Origin: Nocardioidaceae bacterium
Lineage (GTDB): Bacteria; Actinomycetota; Actinomycetes; Propionibacteriales; Nocardioidaceae
Assembly: GCA_030447585.1 (NCBI GenBank)
Contig: JAUJOO010000010.1
Location: 41,741 to 77,976, forward strand
Length of the DNA stretch: 36,236 nt
Direction of reading: 5' to 3'
The position numbers were made by a program, and so were the translations under genes. Under the pieces are notes generated by a model. The model was not told the origin of the DNA. It did no database searches and saw only the letters and a program-made list of their open reading frames with translations. Positions 17,753 to 26,699 of the stretch are shown piece after piece (positions within the stretch are counted from its first letter, which is position 1; the number at the start of each line of letters is the position of its first letter).

Positions 17753-18538
17753 TCAACCGGCCAGGGCCAGCTCATCGACGATGACGCCTTGGAGTCGGTC
17801 CCAGTCCTCGGCCAGGTTGAGGTCACGGGCGTTGTCCTCCAGCATGGCCCGAAAGAGCGCGCCCGAGCTGATGACGTCTGCTTCCATGTGTCGGAACACC
17901 TCGAGGGTGACAGTGCCGTACAGGCGACCCCAGGCGCGGATGAAGACCCAGTTCAGACCGATCGGCATACCGGGGAAGTCACAGGGCAGCGTGCCGGTAC
18001 CGCGTTGGGAGGTGAGCGAGGCGAGAACGTGGGGGTCGAGCTCTTCGTCCGATGGGAGCGGGAACTGGTAGCGGTCCCAGAGCCGGCGGTAGATGTCACC
18101 GAAGAAGTCGGCAAAGGCGGTGACGCCCTCATCCGGCGCGGTCTGGCTGTCGGTGCCGGTCCCGACGGCCGGGTTGGCGAAGAGGAGGGCGAACTCCTCG
18201 CGGTGGTTCAGTGCCCACCTGCGAAAAGCAATGGCGGAGGCGAGGATCTGCGCGGCTGGATCGTCGTCGCCGTGGCGGTCACGGGCGGTGACGAGGGTGG
18301 CGACCACGTCACGGAAGATCGACCGGCCGATGAGCAGCAGCAGCTCCTGGTAGCTGTCGACGTACCGGTAGAGAGCAGGGGCGGTCATGCCCATCTCGGC
18401 CGCGACGGCGCGCAGGGAGAGAACGTCGCTGCGCGGCAGCAAGCGCCGGGAGACCTCGATGATCTCCTCATACGTCGCCTGCCTCTGGCGCTCTCGCCGG
18501 GTGGGAGCCGCTGCCTCGTCCGACGTCTGTGCGGTCAT
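17753..18538 (-). CDS. TetR/AcrR-family transcriptional repressor
   Basis: A 261-residue regulator. The N-terminal HTH is clear (residues about 16-65: ERQRQATYEEIIEVSRRLL, then LSLRAVAAEMGMTAPALYRYV). The C-terminal ~180 residues resemble the ligand-binding domain of actinobacterial TetR proteins that accompany MMPL genes. ATG 18538 is chosen because AAGAGGTGA lies directly upstream; a GTG two codons earlier (18544) is also possible. It is transcribed away from the MMPL gene, and the 118-bp gap holds a long palindrome centred at 18612, so it probably represses the transporter and perhaps itself. The inducing ligand is unknown. Confidence 0.9.
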   Translation of the reverse strand: MTAQTSDEAAAPTRRERQRQATYEEIIEVSRRLLPRSDVLSLRAVAAEMGMTAPALYRYVDSYQELLLLIGRSIFRDVVATLVTARDRHGDDDPAAQILASAIAFRRWALNHREEFALLFANPAVGTGTDSQTAPDEGVTAFADFFGDIYRRLWDRYQFPLPSDEELDPHVLASLTSQRGTGTLPCDFPGMPIGLNWVFIRAWGRLYGTVTLEVFRHMEADVISSGALFRAMLEDNARDLNLAEDWDRLQGVIVDELALAG

Positions 18539-18585
18539 TGTCACCTCTTATAGTCCGCCACCGGGTACGGCCTTCGAATGGAGAC

Positions 18586-18614
18586 TTGACATTCTAGTGA
18601 ACATCCTAAACAGT
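18586..18614 (+). promoter_or_regulatory. Likely promoter of the MMPL gene
   Basis: A perfect -35 TTGACA (18586-18591) is followed after 17 nt by AACAGT (18609-18614), a weak -10; TAAACA at 18607 with a 15-nt spacer is the alternative. The palindrome described below covers the -10. Confidence 0.55.
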
Positions 18615-18627
18615 TAACGGTGTTCGC
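18597..18627. promoter_or_regulatory. Putative TetR operator
   Basis: Imperfect 31-bp palindrome centred on base 18612: arms GTGAACA (18597-18603) and TGTTCGC (18621-18627), core aacagtt (18609-18615), with 11 of 15 position pairs complementary. It overlaps the presumed -10 of the MMPL gene and lies between the divergent tetR and MMPL genes, which is where a local TetR repressor usually binds. Confidence 0.65.
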
Positions 18628-18656
18628 AATAGTGACAGCATGAAACGAGGATACCG

Positions 18657-20852
18657 ATGATGCAGCGTTGGGCCGAGCTGGTGGCCCGCCGAGCCAGGCT
18701 CGCGCTGAGCCTGTCCCTGGTCATCGTGGCAGCCGCAGCGGTCTTCGGGGTGGGCGTGTTCGGCGCCCTCAGCAACGGTGGGTTCGAGGACCCGGCCAGC
18801 GAGTCTGCCCGCGAGCTCGCCGCCGAGCAGGAGGCCTTCGAGAGCCACGAGACAGACGTGGTCGCGATCTACTCCAGCGACAGTCTTCGCGCCGATGACG
18901 AGGCGTTCAGGCAAAGTGTCGAGGCCGTCGTCGCGGGCCTGCCCACCGACGCGGTCGCGCGGGTGGTGCCTTACTACGCCGACCAGGCGCGGGGGCTTGT
19001 GAGCAAGGACGGGCACAAGGCGATGGTCGTCATCGCGCTGGCAGGCGATGACCAGGACGAGAGGACGACGAGCTTCGACCTGGTCAAGGACCGGCTGGAG
19101 GCCGACGGGCTCACGACCCATGTCGGCGGCCCGTGGGCGGTGTTCGACGACGTCAACGAGACCGTGTCGGAGGACATCGCCCGAGCGGAGTCGTTGACGA
19201 TGCCGATCGTCTTCGTACTCTGCCTGCTGATCTTCGGCAGCCTGGTGGCCGCCTTCATGCCGGTCCTGCTCGGGGGCGTTGCCGTGTTCGGGGCGCTCGC
19301 CGTCGTACGCCTGATCACCACCGTCACCGATGTCTCCGTCTTCGCGATCAACATCATCACGCTCATCGGCATGGGACTTGCCATCGACTACGCGTTGTTC
19401 ATCGTGAGCCGTTTCCGCGAGGAGCTCGCGCGCCAGCCGGGCACCGACCGCCCGCACGTCATCGCCGCCATCACCGCGACGATGATGACGGCCGGGCGGA
19501 CCGTGCTCTTCTCTGGCCTGATCGTGGCCGCCTCACTGGCGTCGCTACTGATCTTCCCGCAGAACTTCCTGCGGTCCATGGGGTACGGCGGAGTCGCCGC
19601 GGTCCTGGTGGCGATGGTGGCCGCGCTCACCCTGCTGCCGGCGCTGCTCGTCGTACTCGGTCCCAAGATCGAGTTCGGCGCGATGCCGTGGCGCAAGCGG
19701 CGGCTCTTCCGCGACCTCCCGCAGACATCGGGCGCCTGGGCGCGGATCGGCCGCAGTGTGATGCGGCGACCCGTCGCCTACCTCGCGGTGATAGTCGTCG
19801 CCCTGCTGGCGTTGTCCTCGCCGTTCTTCAGAGCCACCTGGGGCAGCGTCGACTACCGCGTCCTGCCGCCGGACTCCCCGAGCCACGCGGCTGCCCTGCT
19901 GCAGTCGGAGTGGTTTGGTGGTGAGCGGTCCACGGCCAACATCATGGTGCAGGGTGCGGACCAGGCCGGTCTATCGGCGTACGTCGACGACCTGCTCCAG
20001 GTGGACGGCGTGAGCTCGGTCGAACGGCTCGACGCCGCCGCCGACGACGGTGACCCGGTGACACTCCTCCAGGTCAGCTGGCCAGGCAACAGCCAGACCG
20101 CCCGGTCTCAGGAGATCGTCGAACAGATCCGCTCAGTCAGCGCCGGCGACGGGGTCACCGCGCTGGTCGGGGGAACCTCGGCGCAGGCGGTGGACCTCAT
20201 CGACTCCATCGCCTCCCACCTGCCATGGATGGCCCTGCTCGTCGTGGTGGTCATGTTGGTGCTCTTGTTCCTGGCGTTCGGCTCTGTGGTGCTGCCGATG
20301 AAGGCAGTCGTGATGAACGCGGTCTCGATCGCCGCCTCGTTCGGTGTGGTGACGTGGATCTTCCAAGACGGCCACCTGTCGGAAGTTCTCGGTTTTACGT
20401 CGCCAGGCTTCCTTGACGTGACCCAGCCGATCTTGATGCTCGGCATCTTGTTCGGGCTGTCGATGGACTACGAGGTCTTCCTGCTCTCCCGCGTCCGCGA
20501 GGAGTGGGACCGCACGCACGACAACACCGGGGCGGTTGCCATGGGGCTTCAGCGCAGCGGCGCCATCATCACCAGCGCAGCCCTTCTCCTGGCCGTGGTC
20601 ATCGGTGGCTTCGCGACCTCCGGCATCGTCTTCATGAAGATGATCGGTATCGGGATGCTGGTCGCCGTCCTGCTCGATGCGACCGTCGTACGCGCCCTGC
20701 TCGTACCTGCGACGATGCGGCTGCTCGGAGACGCCAACTGGTGGGCGCCGGGACCGCTGCGACGCTGGTGGGACCGCCACGGCCTGCGCGAGTACGACAC
20801 GAGCCCGAGCGCAACGGTGGAGCAGCGACCCACAGAGCTCGCCAGCCGATAA
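18657..20852 (+). CDS. MMPL-family RND transporter
   Basis: A 731-residue integral membrane protein of the MmpL/RND superfamily, usually a proton-driven exporter of lipids or hydrophobic compounds. It has two similar halves, each with one helix, a large extracytoplasmic loop and a bundle of five helices. Proton-relay motifs are present in both: GMGLAIDYALF (residues 238-248, Asp244-Tyr245) and FGLSMDYEVFL (Asp near 603). It begins MMQRWAELVARRARLAL with GAGG at 18647-18650. The length matches the shorter actinobacterial MMPL proteins rather than mycobacterial MmpL3. The adjacent TetR gene and shared palindrome suggest ligand-induced expression. Confidence 0.93.
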   Translation: MMQRWAELVARRARLALSLSLVIVAAAAVFGVGVFGALSNGGFEDPASESARELAAEQEAFESHETDVVAIYSSDSLRADDEAFRQSVEAVVAGLPTDAVARVVPYYADQARGLVSKDGHKAMVVIALAGDDQDERTTSFDLVKDRLEADGLTTHVGGPWAVFDDVNETVSEDIARAESLTMPIVFVLCLLIFGSLVAAFMPVLLGGVAVFGALAVVRLITTVTDVSVFAINIITLIGMGLAIDYALFIVSRFREELARQPGTDRPHVIAAITATMMTAGRTVLFSGLIVAASLASLLIFPQNFLRSMGYGGVAAVLVAMVAALTLLPALLVVLGPKIEFGAMPWRKRRLFRDLPQTSGAWARIGRSVMRRPVAYLAVIVVALLALSSPFFRATWGSVDYRVLPPDSPSHAAALLQSEWFGGERSTANIMVQGADQAGLSAYVDDLLQVDGVSSVERLDAAADDGDPVTLLQVSWPGNSQTARSQEIVEQIRSVSAGDGVTALVGGTSAQAVDLIDSIASHLPWMALLVVVVMLVLLFLAFGSVVLPMKAVVMNAVSIAASFGVVTWIFQDGHLSEVLGFTSPGFLDVTQPILMLGILFGLSMDYEVFLLSRVREEWDRTHDNTGAVAMGLQRSGAIITSAALLLAVVIGGFATSGIVFMKMIGIGMLVAVLLDATVVRALLVPATMRLLGDANWWAPGPLRRWWDRHGLREYDTSPSATVEQRPTELASR

Positions 20853-20938
20853 GGGCGACACTCGCCGAACGCGGGGAACCGAACACCTGGCGACGAGGGG
20901 ATGCGAGACTGGCGCCCATGCCTGAGCCTCCTCGCAAG

Positions 20939-21042
20939 GATCCGACTGTGGCGTCGTCCGGGCCACCTGGGAGTCGGATATCTGCCCGGGCGCTGGCCGA
21001 CGATCCGGCTGTGGCGTCGTCCGGGCGACGTGACAGTCGGAT
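20939..21042. repeat. Pair of imperfect palindromic elements (41 bp each)
   Basis: Copies at 20939-20979 and 21002-21042 match at about 36 of 41 bases. Copy 1 folds as a two-step hairpin: atccgact (20940-20947) pairs with agtcggat (20972-20979), and inside it GTGGC (20948-20952) pairs with GCCAC (20962-20966). Copy 2 keeps the outer stem with one G-T pair. They lie in the gap between the MMPL gene and the DUF2993 gene and resemble REP-type extragenic palindromes. Confidence 0.8.
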
Positions 21043-21078
21043 GTTGACGCAGGAGCCGCACACCGGGCGGGCCGCGCC

Positions 21079-21777
21079 GTGCGCAAGCTGCTGACCACAC
21101 TCGTGGTGCTGGTGGCCCTTGCCGCCGTAGGGGACCGGCTGGCCGAGGAGGTGGCCGAGGCCCAGGTGGCGTCCATGGTGAGGGAGCGTGAGGGACTCGC
21201 CGCCACGCCAGACGTGGAGTTCGCGGGCTTTCCCTTCCTGACCCAGCTGCTGAGCAACGAGATGCAGAAGGTCAGGCTGAGCCTGCCCGAGGTCGAGGCA
21301 CCAGCCGGTGACGAGGAGGGGGTCCGGGTCGAGGAGGTCGTGGCGACGTTCTTCGATGTGCGGACGTCTCATAGCCTCCGCCGCGCCACAGCCGATCGGA
21401 TGGCGGGTAGGGCCCTCATCCCGTACGAGTCCGTCAGTGCCCTCGGTCCGTTCACAGCGTCGTACGCCGGCAGCGACTCAGCCGGCGCCGGCACGATCAG
21501 GCTGACGCCAGACGAGGAAGTGCCCGACGCGGGGTTGGACGCGACGCTCGACGTCGGGGTGTCAGTCCAGGATGGGACGCTGCGCTTCACCGGCGGCGAC
21601 GGTACCACCGGGACCGCGGCGGTCCCCTCGAACCTCCGGCCCGTGCTGGGCGCCTTGCTCGATGCCGACCACCGGCTCTACGGTCTGCCGTCGAGCTTCA
21701 CCGTCGAGTCGCTGCGGGTCGAGGAGTCCGGAATCGCCCTCAGGTTGTCAGGACGCGACGTTCCCCTGTCGCGCTGA
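21079..21777 (+). CDS. LmeA-like phospholipid-binding protein (DUF2993)
   Basis: A 232-residue exported protein. The N-terminus is a signal peptide or anchor (MRKLLTTLVVLVALAAVGD). The next part, with AEAQVASMVREREGL, then TPDVEFAGFPFLTQLL and LPEVEAP, is the hallmark of DUF2993/LmeA, lipid-binding proteins of the actinobacterial cell envelope (LmeA supports lipomannan growth in mycobacteria). The last third resembles the same beta-rich fold. GTG 21079 is the only sensible start; no clear Shine-Dalgarno sequence is seen. The function here is inferred from family membership only. Confidence 0.87.
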   Translation: MRKLLTTLVVLVALAAVGDRLAEEVAEAQVASMVREREGLAATPDVEFAGFPFLTQLLSNEMQKVRLSLPEVEAPAGDEEGVRVEEVVATFFDVRTSHSLRRATADRMAGRALIPYESVSALGPFTASYAGSDSAGAGTIRLTPDEEVPDAGLDATLDVGVSVQDGTLRFTGGDGTTGTAAVPSNLRPVLGALLDADHRLYGLPSSFTVESLRVEESGIALRLSGRDVPLSR

Positions 21778-21906
21778 CATATCTGGCAGCCTGCCCCTCA
21801 CCCGAGGCATGTTCTGACATCCCCGTGATCGCGGACAAGCCCGTCCTCTTATGCCCGCGACGAGATTGTCAGGAGTGTAGGGAGCCCGACCGGGCAGACT
21901 GTCCGC

Positions 21907-22701
21907 GTGAACACCTCGAGCTCGACCGGGGCGGACAACCTGGCTGCTGGCGCCTCGCAGCGGCGGCTGCGCTGGGAAATCCTCATCGTGCTCGCGCTGT
22001 CACTCGGCGCGTCGGCCGTCTACTCCCTGATCAGCCTGATCGCCAAGCTCACCGAGCCTGGTGACCTGTCAACCCAGACCGCCACCCTCAACCCGAGCGT
22101 CAGCCCCCGTCCTCTCCTCGACCTCACTTACCAGCTCGTCGGCATCTCCTTCGCCGTCGCCCCGGTCGTCTTGGTGATCTACCTGCTGAGCGCCGAGCGT
22201 GGGTCACCCGCCCGCCGCCTCGGCCTCGACGTGTCCGACCGTCGTACGGCGTCCGCCGATCTCGCATGGGGCGCGGGTCTTGCCGCTCTCATCGGCGTTC
22301 CGGGGCTGGGGCTGTACTACGTGGCCAAGGCGCTGAACCTCAACGCGACGGTCATCCCGAGCGGGTTGACGGACTACTGGTGGACGGTCCCGGTGCTGAT
22401 CCTCGCGGCAGCCCAGAACGCCGTCCTGGAAGAGGTGGTAGCCGTTGGCTACCTGCTCACCCGGCTCCGACAGCTGGGCGTAGGCGAGTGGCCGGCGCTC
22501 GCCGCCAGCGCTGCGCTGCGCGGCAGCTACCACCTCTACCAGGGCTTCGGGGCCTTCCTCGGGAACTTCGTCATGGGCTTGGTCTTCGGGTACTTCTTCC
22601 AGCGCAAAGGTCGCGTGCTGCCCCTTGTCGTCGCCCACACGCTCATCGATGTCGTCGCGTTCGTCGGCTACACCCTGTTCCGCGATGCACTTCACCTGTA
22701 A
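21907..22701 (+). CDS. CPBP-family intramembrane protease-like protein
   Basis: A 264-residue membrane protein with about six to eight helices and the CPBP (Abi/CAAX-protease-like) domain in its second half. Motif 1 appears as EEVVAVGYL (residues about 178-186; the paired glutamates are present, but the usual Arg of EExxxR is replaced). Motif 2 is RGSYHLYQG and motif 3 HTLIDV near the end. The Glu and His residues expected to bind metal are therefore kept. Family members range from prenyl-protein proteases to bacteriocin immunity proteins, so substrate and activity are open. GTG 21907 is the start. Confidence 0.87.
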   Translation: MNTSSSTGADNLAAGASQRRLRWEILIVLALSLGASAVYSLISLIAKLTEPGDLSTQTATLNPSVSPRPLLDLTYQLVGISFAVAPVVLVIYLLSAERGSPARRLGLDVSDRRTASADLAWGAGLAALIGVPGLGLYYVAKALNLNATVIPSGLTDYWWTVPVLILAAAQNAVLEEVVAVGYLLTRLRQLGVGEWPALAASAALRGSYHLYQGFGAFLGNFVMGLVFGYFFQRKGRVLPLVVAHTLIDVVAFVGYTLFRDALHL

Positions 22702-22733
22702 GTAGCGCTGGCGACGCCGCGGCTCCGCCGACG

Positions 22734-22739
22734 TACAGT
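22734..22739 (+). promoter_or_regulatory. Possible -10 box of the DUF3046 gene
   Basis: TACAGT at 22734-22739 fits the actinobacterial TAnnnT -10 pattern and would give a leader of about 50 nt before the GTG at 22797. No good -35 is seen. Confidence 0.35.
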
Positions 22740-22796
22740 GACGCGACGGACTTCCGCAGGTTCGACCGGCTTACGGCGAGCGGCAAGGGTGGGTGA

Positions 22797-22991
22797 GTGC
22801 GGCATACGGAGTTCTGGGCCCGCATGGAGGCGGCCCTCGGGCCTGTTTACGCACGCACGTGGGCGCGCGAGCAGGTGCTGGCGGAGCTGGGGGAGCGGAC
22901 CGTCGTTGAGGCGTTCGACGCGGGGATCGACGCGAAGACGATCTGGCGAGCGGTATGGCGATCACTGGAGCTTCCTGCGCGGGACCGCTAG
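22797..22991 (+). CDS. DUF3046 small protein upstream of recA
   Basis: A 64-residue protein (MRHTEFWARMEAALGPVYA..., ending near ...WRAVWRSLELPARDR). DUF3046 proteins are found in Actinobacteria directly before recA; their role is unknown. The GTG at 22797 follows AAGGGTGGG, a suitable ribosome binding site. The conserved Trp/Tyr/Glu pattern and position make the call solid. Confidence 0.88.
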   Translation: MRHTEFWARMEAALGPVYARTWAREQVLAELGERTVVEAFDAGIDAKTIWRAVWRSLELPARDR

Positions 22992-23098
22992 CGCACCAAA
23001 GGGGTCGAGGCGTCCAGGCGGGCGCCGCGCAAGTCCTGCTGCTCCCGAAGACGTCTCGACGAACCGGCAGCTGGGTCTGCCCGGCGTGTCGGTCGGCT

Positions 23099-23114
23099 TC
23101 GAACACGTGTTCGG
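23099..23114 (+). promoter_or_regulatory. LexA-binding SOS box of recA
   Basis: TCGAACACGTGTTCGG matches the Gram-positive/actinobacterial SOS consensus TCGAAC-N4-GTTCGA at 11 of 12 fixed positions. It lies 145 nt upstream of the recA start and directly before a TAGATT -10 box (23116-23121), so LexA bound here would block the polymerase. This makes damage induction of recA-recX likely. Confidence 0.88.
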
Positions 23115-23115
23115 C

Positions 23116-23121
23116 TAGATT
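23116..23121 (+). promoter_or_regulatory. recA -10 element
   Basis: TAGATT immediately after the SOS box fits TAnnnT. Transcription would start near 23128, leaving a leader of about 130 nt with no other gene in it. Confidence 0.6.
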
Positions 23122-23525
23122 TGTCCACACGAAGGCACCCAGGCCATGTTCGTCCACAGCCTCGCGGCGTAGCCCGCGACTGTCGGAGCTCTCACCTAAC
23201 GTCTTCAGCGACCACCACGATGGGTTGGCGACCCGCCCGAGGCAAAGGGATGACACAGATGGCTGAAGCAGACCGCTCCAAGGCTCTCGACAACGCACTG
23301 GCGCAGATCGAGCGCTCTCACGGCAAGGGTTCGGTGATGCGGCTCGGTGACCAGGGCAGGGTGCCCATCGAGGTCATCCCGACCGGCTCGATCTCGCTCG
23401 ACATCGCGCTCGGCCTCGGCGGGCTTCCCCGTGGCCGGGTGGTGGAGATCTATGGCCCGGAGTCTTCCGGCAAGACCACGGTGGCTCTGCACGCCGTCGC
23501 CAACGCTCAGCGGGCCGGCGGCATC

Positions 23526-23558
<33 letters not shown>

Positions 23559-23870
23559 CCGGAGTATGCGCAAAAGCTCGGGGTCGACACCGACGCGCTC
23601 CTGGTCTCCCAGCCTGACAGCGGTGAGCAGGCACTTGAGATCGCCGACATGCTGATCCGGTCGGGTGCGCTCGACATCATCGTGATCGACTCGGTGGCTG
23701 CCCTGGTGCCGCGCGCCGAGATCGAGGGCGAGATGGGCGACTCCCATGTCGGCCTGCAGGCGCGGCTGATGAGCCAGGCCCTGCGCAAGCTCACGGGTGC
23801 ATTGAGCAGCTCCGGTACGACGATGATCTTCATCAACCAGCTGCGGGAGAAGATCGGAGTAATGTTCGGC

Positions 23871-24965
23871 TGCCTGTCTGGGGATACGCTGGTCAGTACT
23901 CGCTGACGGGTCAACGGAGCGGATCGGCAAAATCGTCAACCAGAAGCTGCCAGTCGAGGTTCTGTCTTACGACCCCGATCTGGGAAAGATTGTGCCGCGG
24001 CGCGTTGTCAACTGGTTCGACAACGGCCCTACTGAGCACTTCCTGCACTTTCGCGTCCCACGTGCGGCTAGCAGTGGCTCGCTCCCAGTTCGCGGTCACC
24101 GAGAACCACCTCGTCCGCACGCCGGGCGGCTGGCGCGAGGCTGGAGAGCTCATCGCCGGCGACCGTGTGTTGCAGTCCGTTCCCCATAGGCTTGTCCCAC
24201 CAGCAGTGGGAGGTCGTGCTGGGTGGACTAATGGGTGACGGCGCCTTGTCGAGCACTGCGCGACCGAAACGGCGCTCGCCTCCGCTGGGGTCACGGAGCC
24301 GCCAAGAGGCCTATCTCGACTGGAAGCGTGCGCTGTTGAGCAACATCGCCTCATGCAGAGCACGAACAGCAAAGACAACTTTGTTCTTCGACGTCCAGCC
24401 TTTGGCCGAGCTAGCGGAACTGCGGCGGGTCGTCTACATGGGCGACGGTAAGAAGACCTTGGCAGAGGACTATCTAAAGGCGTTGACCCCGTTGGCGCTA
24501 GCCATCTGGTTCATGGATGACGGGTCCTTCACCGTTCGTTCGAAGGGTCTGCAACAGAGAACGACAGGCGGCAGCGGTCGTGTGCAGTTCTGCATCGAGG
24601 CGTTCAGTGAAGGCTCCTGTGACCGTCTCATCGAATATCTGCGCGATACGCACGGGTTCGAGTGCTCGTGGCGTCGGGTGGGCGCTCGCGGGATGGCCTG
24701 TCCTGATCTTCTCCACCGAGTCATCTCGGCGTTTCCTCGAACTGGTTTCCCCCTACGTGCACCCATCCATGGAATACAAGTTGCTGCCGACCAGCGGGCG
24801 CTTCAAAGTGGAGCCGGTGTTCGTCGAGCCGGTACGAGTTGATGCCCCTGCCGATCCTGGATATCGAGCCCAAAGCGGCTGACCTCAACTCCAGCCACGC
24901 ACCGATTCGACATCGAGATGGAGGGCAGCCACAACTATTTCGCCGATGGTGTGATGGTGCACAAC
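23871..24965 (+). mobile_element. RecA intein 1 (L2-loop site) with LAGLIDADG endonuclease
   Basis: Self-splicing protein insert of about 363 residues after frame correction, beginning at Cys1 (CLSGDTLV) and ending VMVHN before Ser of RecA. Block B is [12 protein letters not shown]; the two LAGLIDADG helices read LGGLMGDG (about 24219-24242) and LAIWFMDDG (about 24498-24524). The C-terminal block is [13 protein letters not shown], closing with the His-Asn pair needed for Asn cyclisation. Frame changes, all requiring one base to be skipped: 23898-23904, 24058-24082, 24188-24191, 24693-24700, 24835-24842 and 24893-24900. The A+T content is visibly higher than in flanking genes, fitting horizontal arrival. 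By my recollection this is the site occupied in M. leprae RecA. Confidence 0.9.
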
Positions 24966-25102
24966 TCGCCGGAGACGACTACCGGTGGCAAGGCGTTGAA
25001 GTTCTATGCCTCTGTGCGCCTCGACGTACGCCGGATCGAGAGCTCAAGGACGGCACCGACTTCGTCGGCAACCGCACCAGGGTCAAGGTGGTGAAGAACA
25101 AG
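24966..25102 (+). other. Middle RecA extein between the two inteins
   Basis: 137 bp coding [18 protein letters not shown] and continuing to RVKVVKNK, i.e. the end of loop L2 and the following core strand of RecA. The length is one base short of 46 codons because of the missing base at 25041-25043. This is the only frame change located in RecA itself rather than in an intein. Confidence 0.85.
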
Positions 25103-26412
25103 TGTCTTGCCGAGGGCACCCCGGGTCTTCGACCCGACGACAGGTATCACCCATCGCATCGAGGACGTCGTCAGCTCCGGGATACCGGTCAACGTGGCTG
25201 CCACGGACAAGAACGGCGTCTTCCACGTGCGTCCGGTGGTCTCGTGGTTCGACCAGGGTGAGCAAGACGTCATCGGGCTTCGGGTCAAGGGCGGGGCGGA
25301 GATCTGGGTGACCCCAGACCACAAGGTCATGACTGATCACGGCTGGCGCCCAGCCGGTGAGCTGGCGGCCGGTGACAGGGTCGCGCGCCCGCGGCGGTTC
25401 CAGGGGTTCGGTGACAATGACCGGTGATTACCCCAGAGCAGGCGCGGCTCCTCGGCTATCTGATAGGCGATGGCTACGTGGGCGGCAAGACGCCGGTGCA
25501 TTTCATCAACATCCAGCCAGCCCTGCACGCCGATGTGCGCGAGATCGTCTCCAGCCTGGGGTGCGGGACCAACTTGCGCGATGGTCTGCAGCAGTCGATC
25601 TCACATCTGCCCGGGGAGAAGAACGGGGTGATCGAGTTGTGCCGGTGGGCGGGGATATGGGGCCACCTTGCGCCGACCAAGCGGGTTCCTTCCGAGTTCT
25701 TTGCCCCAGATGTCAGCGCCGACGTGGTGGCCAACCTGATGTTCGGTCTCTTCGAGTCAGACGGATGGGTGAGCCGCGAGCAGACAGGCGCGCCACGAGT
25801 GGGATACACCACGACCTCTGAGCAACTGGCCCAGCAGGTTCCACTGGCTGCTTCTGCGCTGGGGCATCGGCAGCACTGTCACCAAGCGAGATGTGCATGC
25901 ACAGCGCGGCGGATTGATCCGTGGCCGGCGTGTCCAAGGGAAATTGCCTTGCTGGGAAGTCCGCGTCGCCGGCGTCGACAACGTGCAGGCTTTCGCCGAC
26001 GCGATTCCGATGTGGGGTCCACGCGGCCTCGTGCTCACGACGGCGCTCGACGCGCTCAAGGGCAAGGAACCGCGGATCGCAGCGAGGTTACCTGCCCCGA
26101 CGATGACCGAGCCAGTCCTGACGCATCTTCGTCAGAAGGGGGTGACCCCGCTGGTTCTCACCCAACTGCTCGGGCTGGACCAGGCGAAGTCGAGTGTGGG
26201 CTGCGTCAGATGTTGGGTAGGCGGCGCCTGCGCCGCGACCGCGTGCTCGCGTTGGCACATGCCCTGGATGACTCATTCCTGCACGACATCCTGGCTGAGG
26301 AGCTGAGCTACCTCACCGTCACGAAGGTGCTCCTCCTCGGCGAGCTCGCACGTTCGACGTCGAGGTCGATGAGCTGCACAACCTTGTCGCCGAAGACATT
26401 GTCGTGCACAAC
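25103..26412 (+). mobile_element. RecA intein 2 (Mtu RecA-type site) with LAGLIDADG endonuclease
   Basis: About 436 residues after frame correction, starting CLAEGT(R)VFDPTTG and ending VDELHNLVAEDIVVHN before Cys-Ala-Pro-Pro of RecA. Throughout it resembles the 440-residue M. tuberculosis RecA intein as I remember it: block B TPDHKVMTDHGWRPAGEL, endonuclease motifs LLGYLIGDG (about 25448-25474) and LFGLFESDG (about 25745-25771), and a WGPRG segment. The nucleophiles Cys1 and Cys+1 and the final His-Asn are kept. Frame changes: +1 in the C-run at 25119-25122, -1 near 25420-25424, +1 near 25838-25842, -1 near 26193-26201, -1 near 26341-26348. Confidence 0.92.
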
Positions 26413-26699
26413 TGCGCACCCCCGTTCAAACAAGCCGAGTTCGACATCATGTACGGCCTCGGCATCAGCCGCGAAGGCGGCCTGATCGACGTCGGAGTCG
26501 ACACCGGCCTCGTCCGCAAGGCTGGTGCTTGGTACACCTACGAGGGCGACCAGCTCGGCCAGGGCAAGGAGAACGCGCGCACGTTCCTGAGCGACAACCC
26601 TGACCTCGCCAACGAGCTGGAGAAGCGCATCCTCGAGAAGCTGGGGATCGGCGCGTCTCTCGACAGCGAGGTCGCGGAGCCCACCGACATCGACTTCTG

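Noticed and set aside
20870..21078. Possible tRNA or small RNA in the MMPL-DUF2993 gap
   Set aside because: The only structure is the pair of repeated palindromes; no cloverleaf, CCA end or RNA promoter is seen.
24165..24842. Free-standing LAGLIDADG homing endonuclease gene
   Set aside because: The frame is part of RecA intein 1 between two frame changes; splicing blocks lie on both sides.
25424..26485. Separate protein of 353 residues downstream of the RecA fragment
   Set aside because: It is intein 2 read in one frame; its middle part is out of frame with the homologous path (25842-26198).
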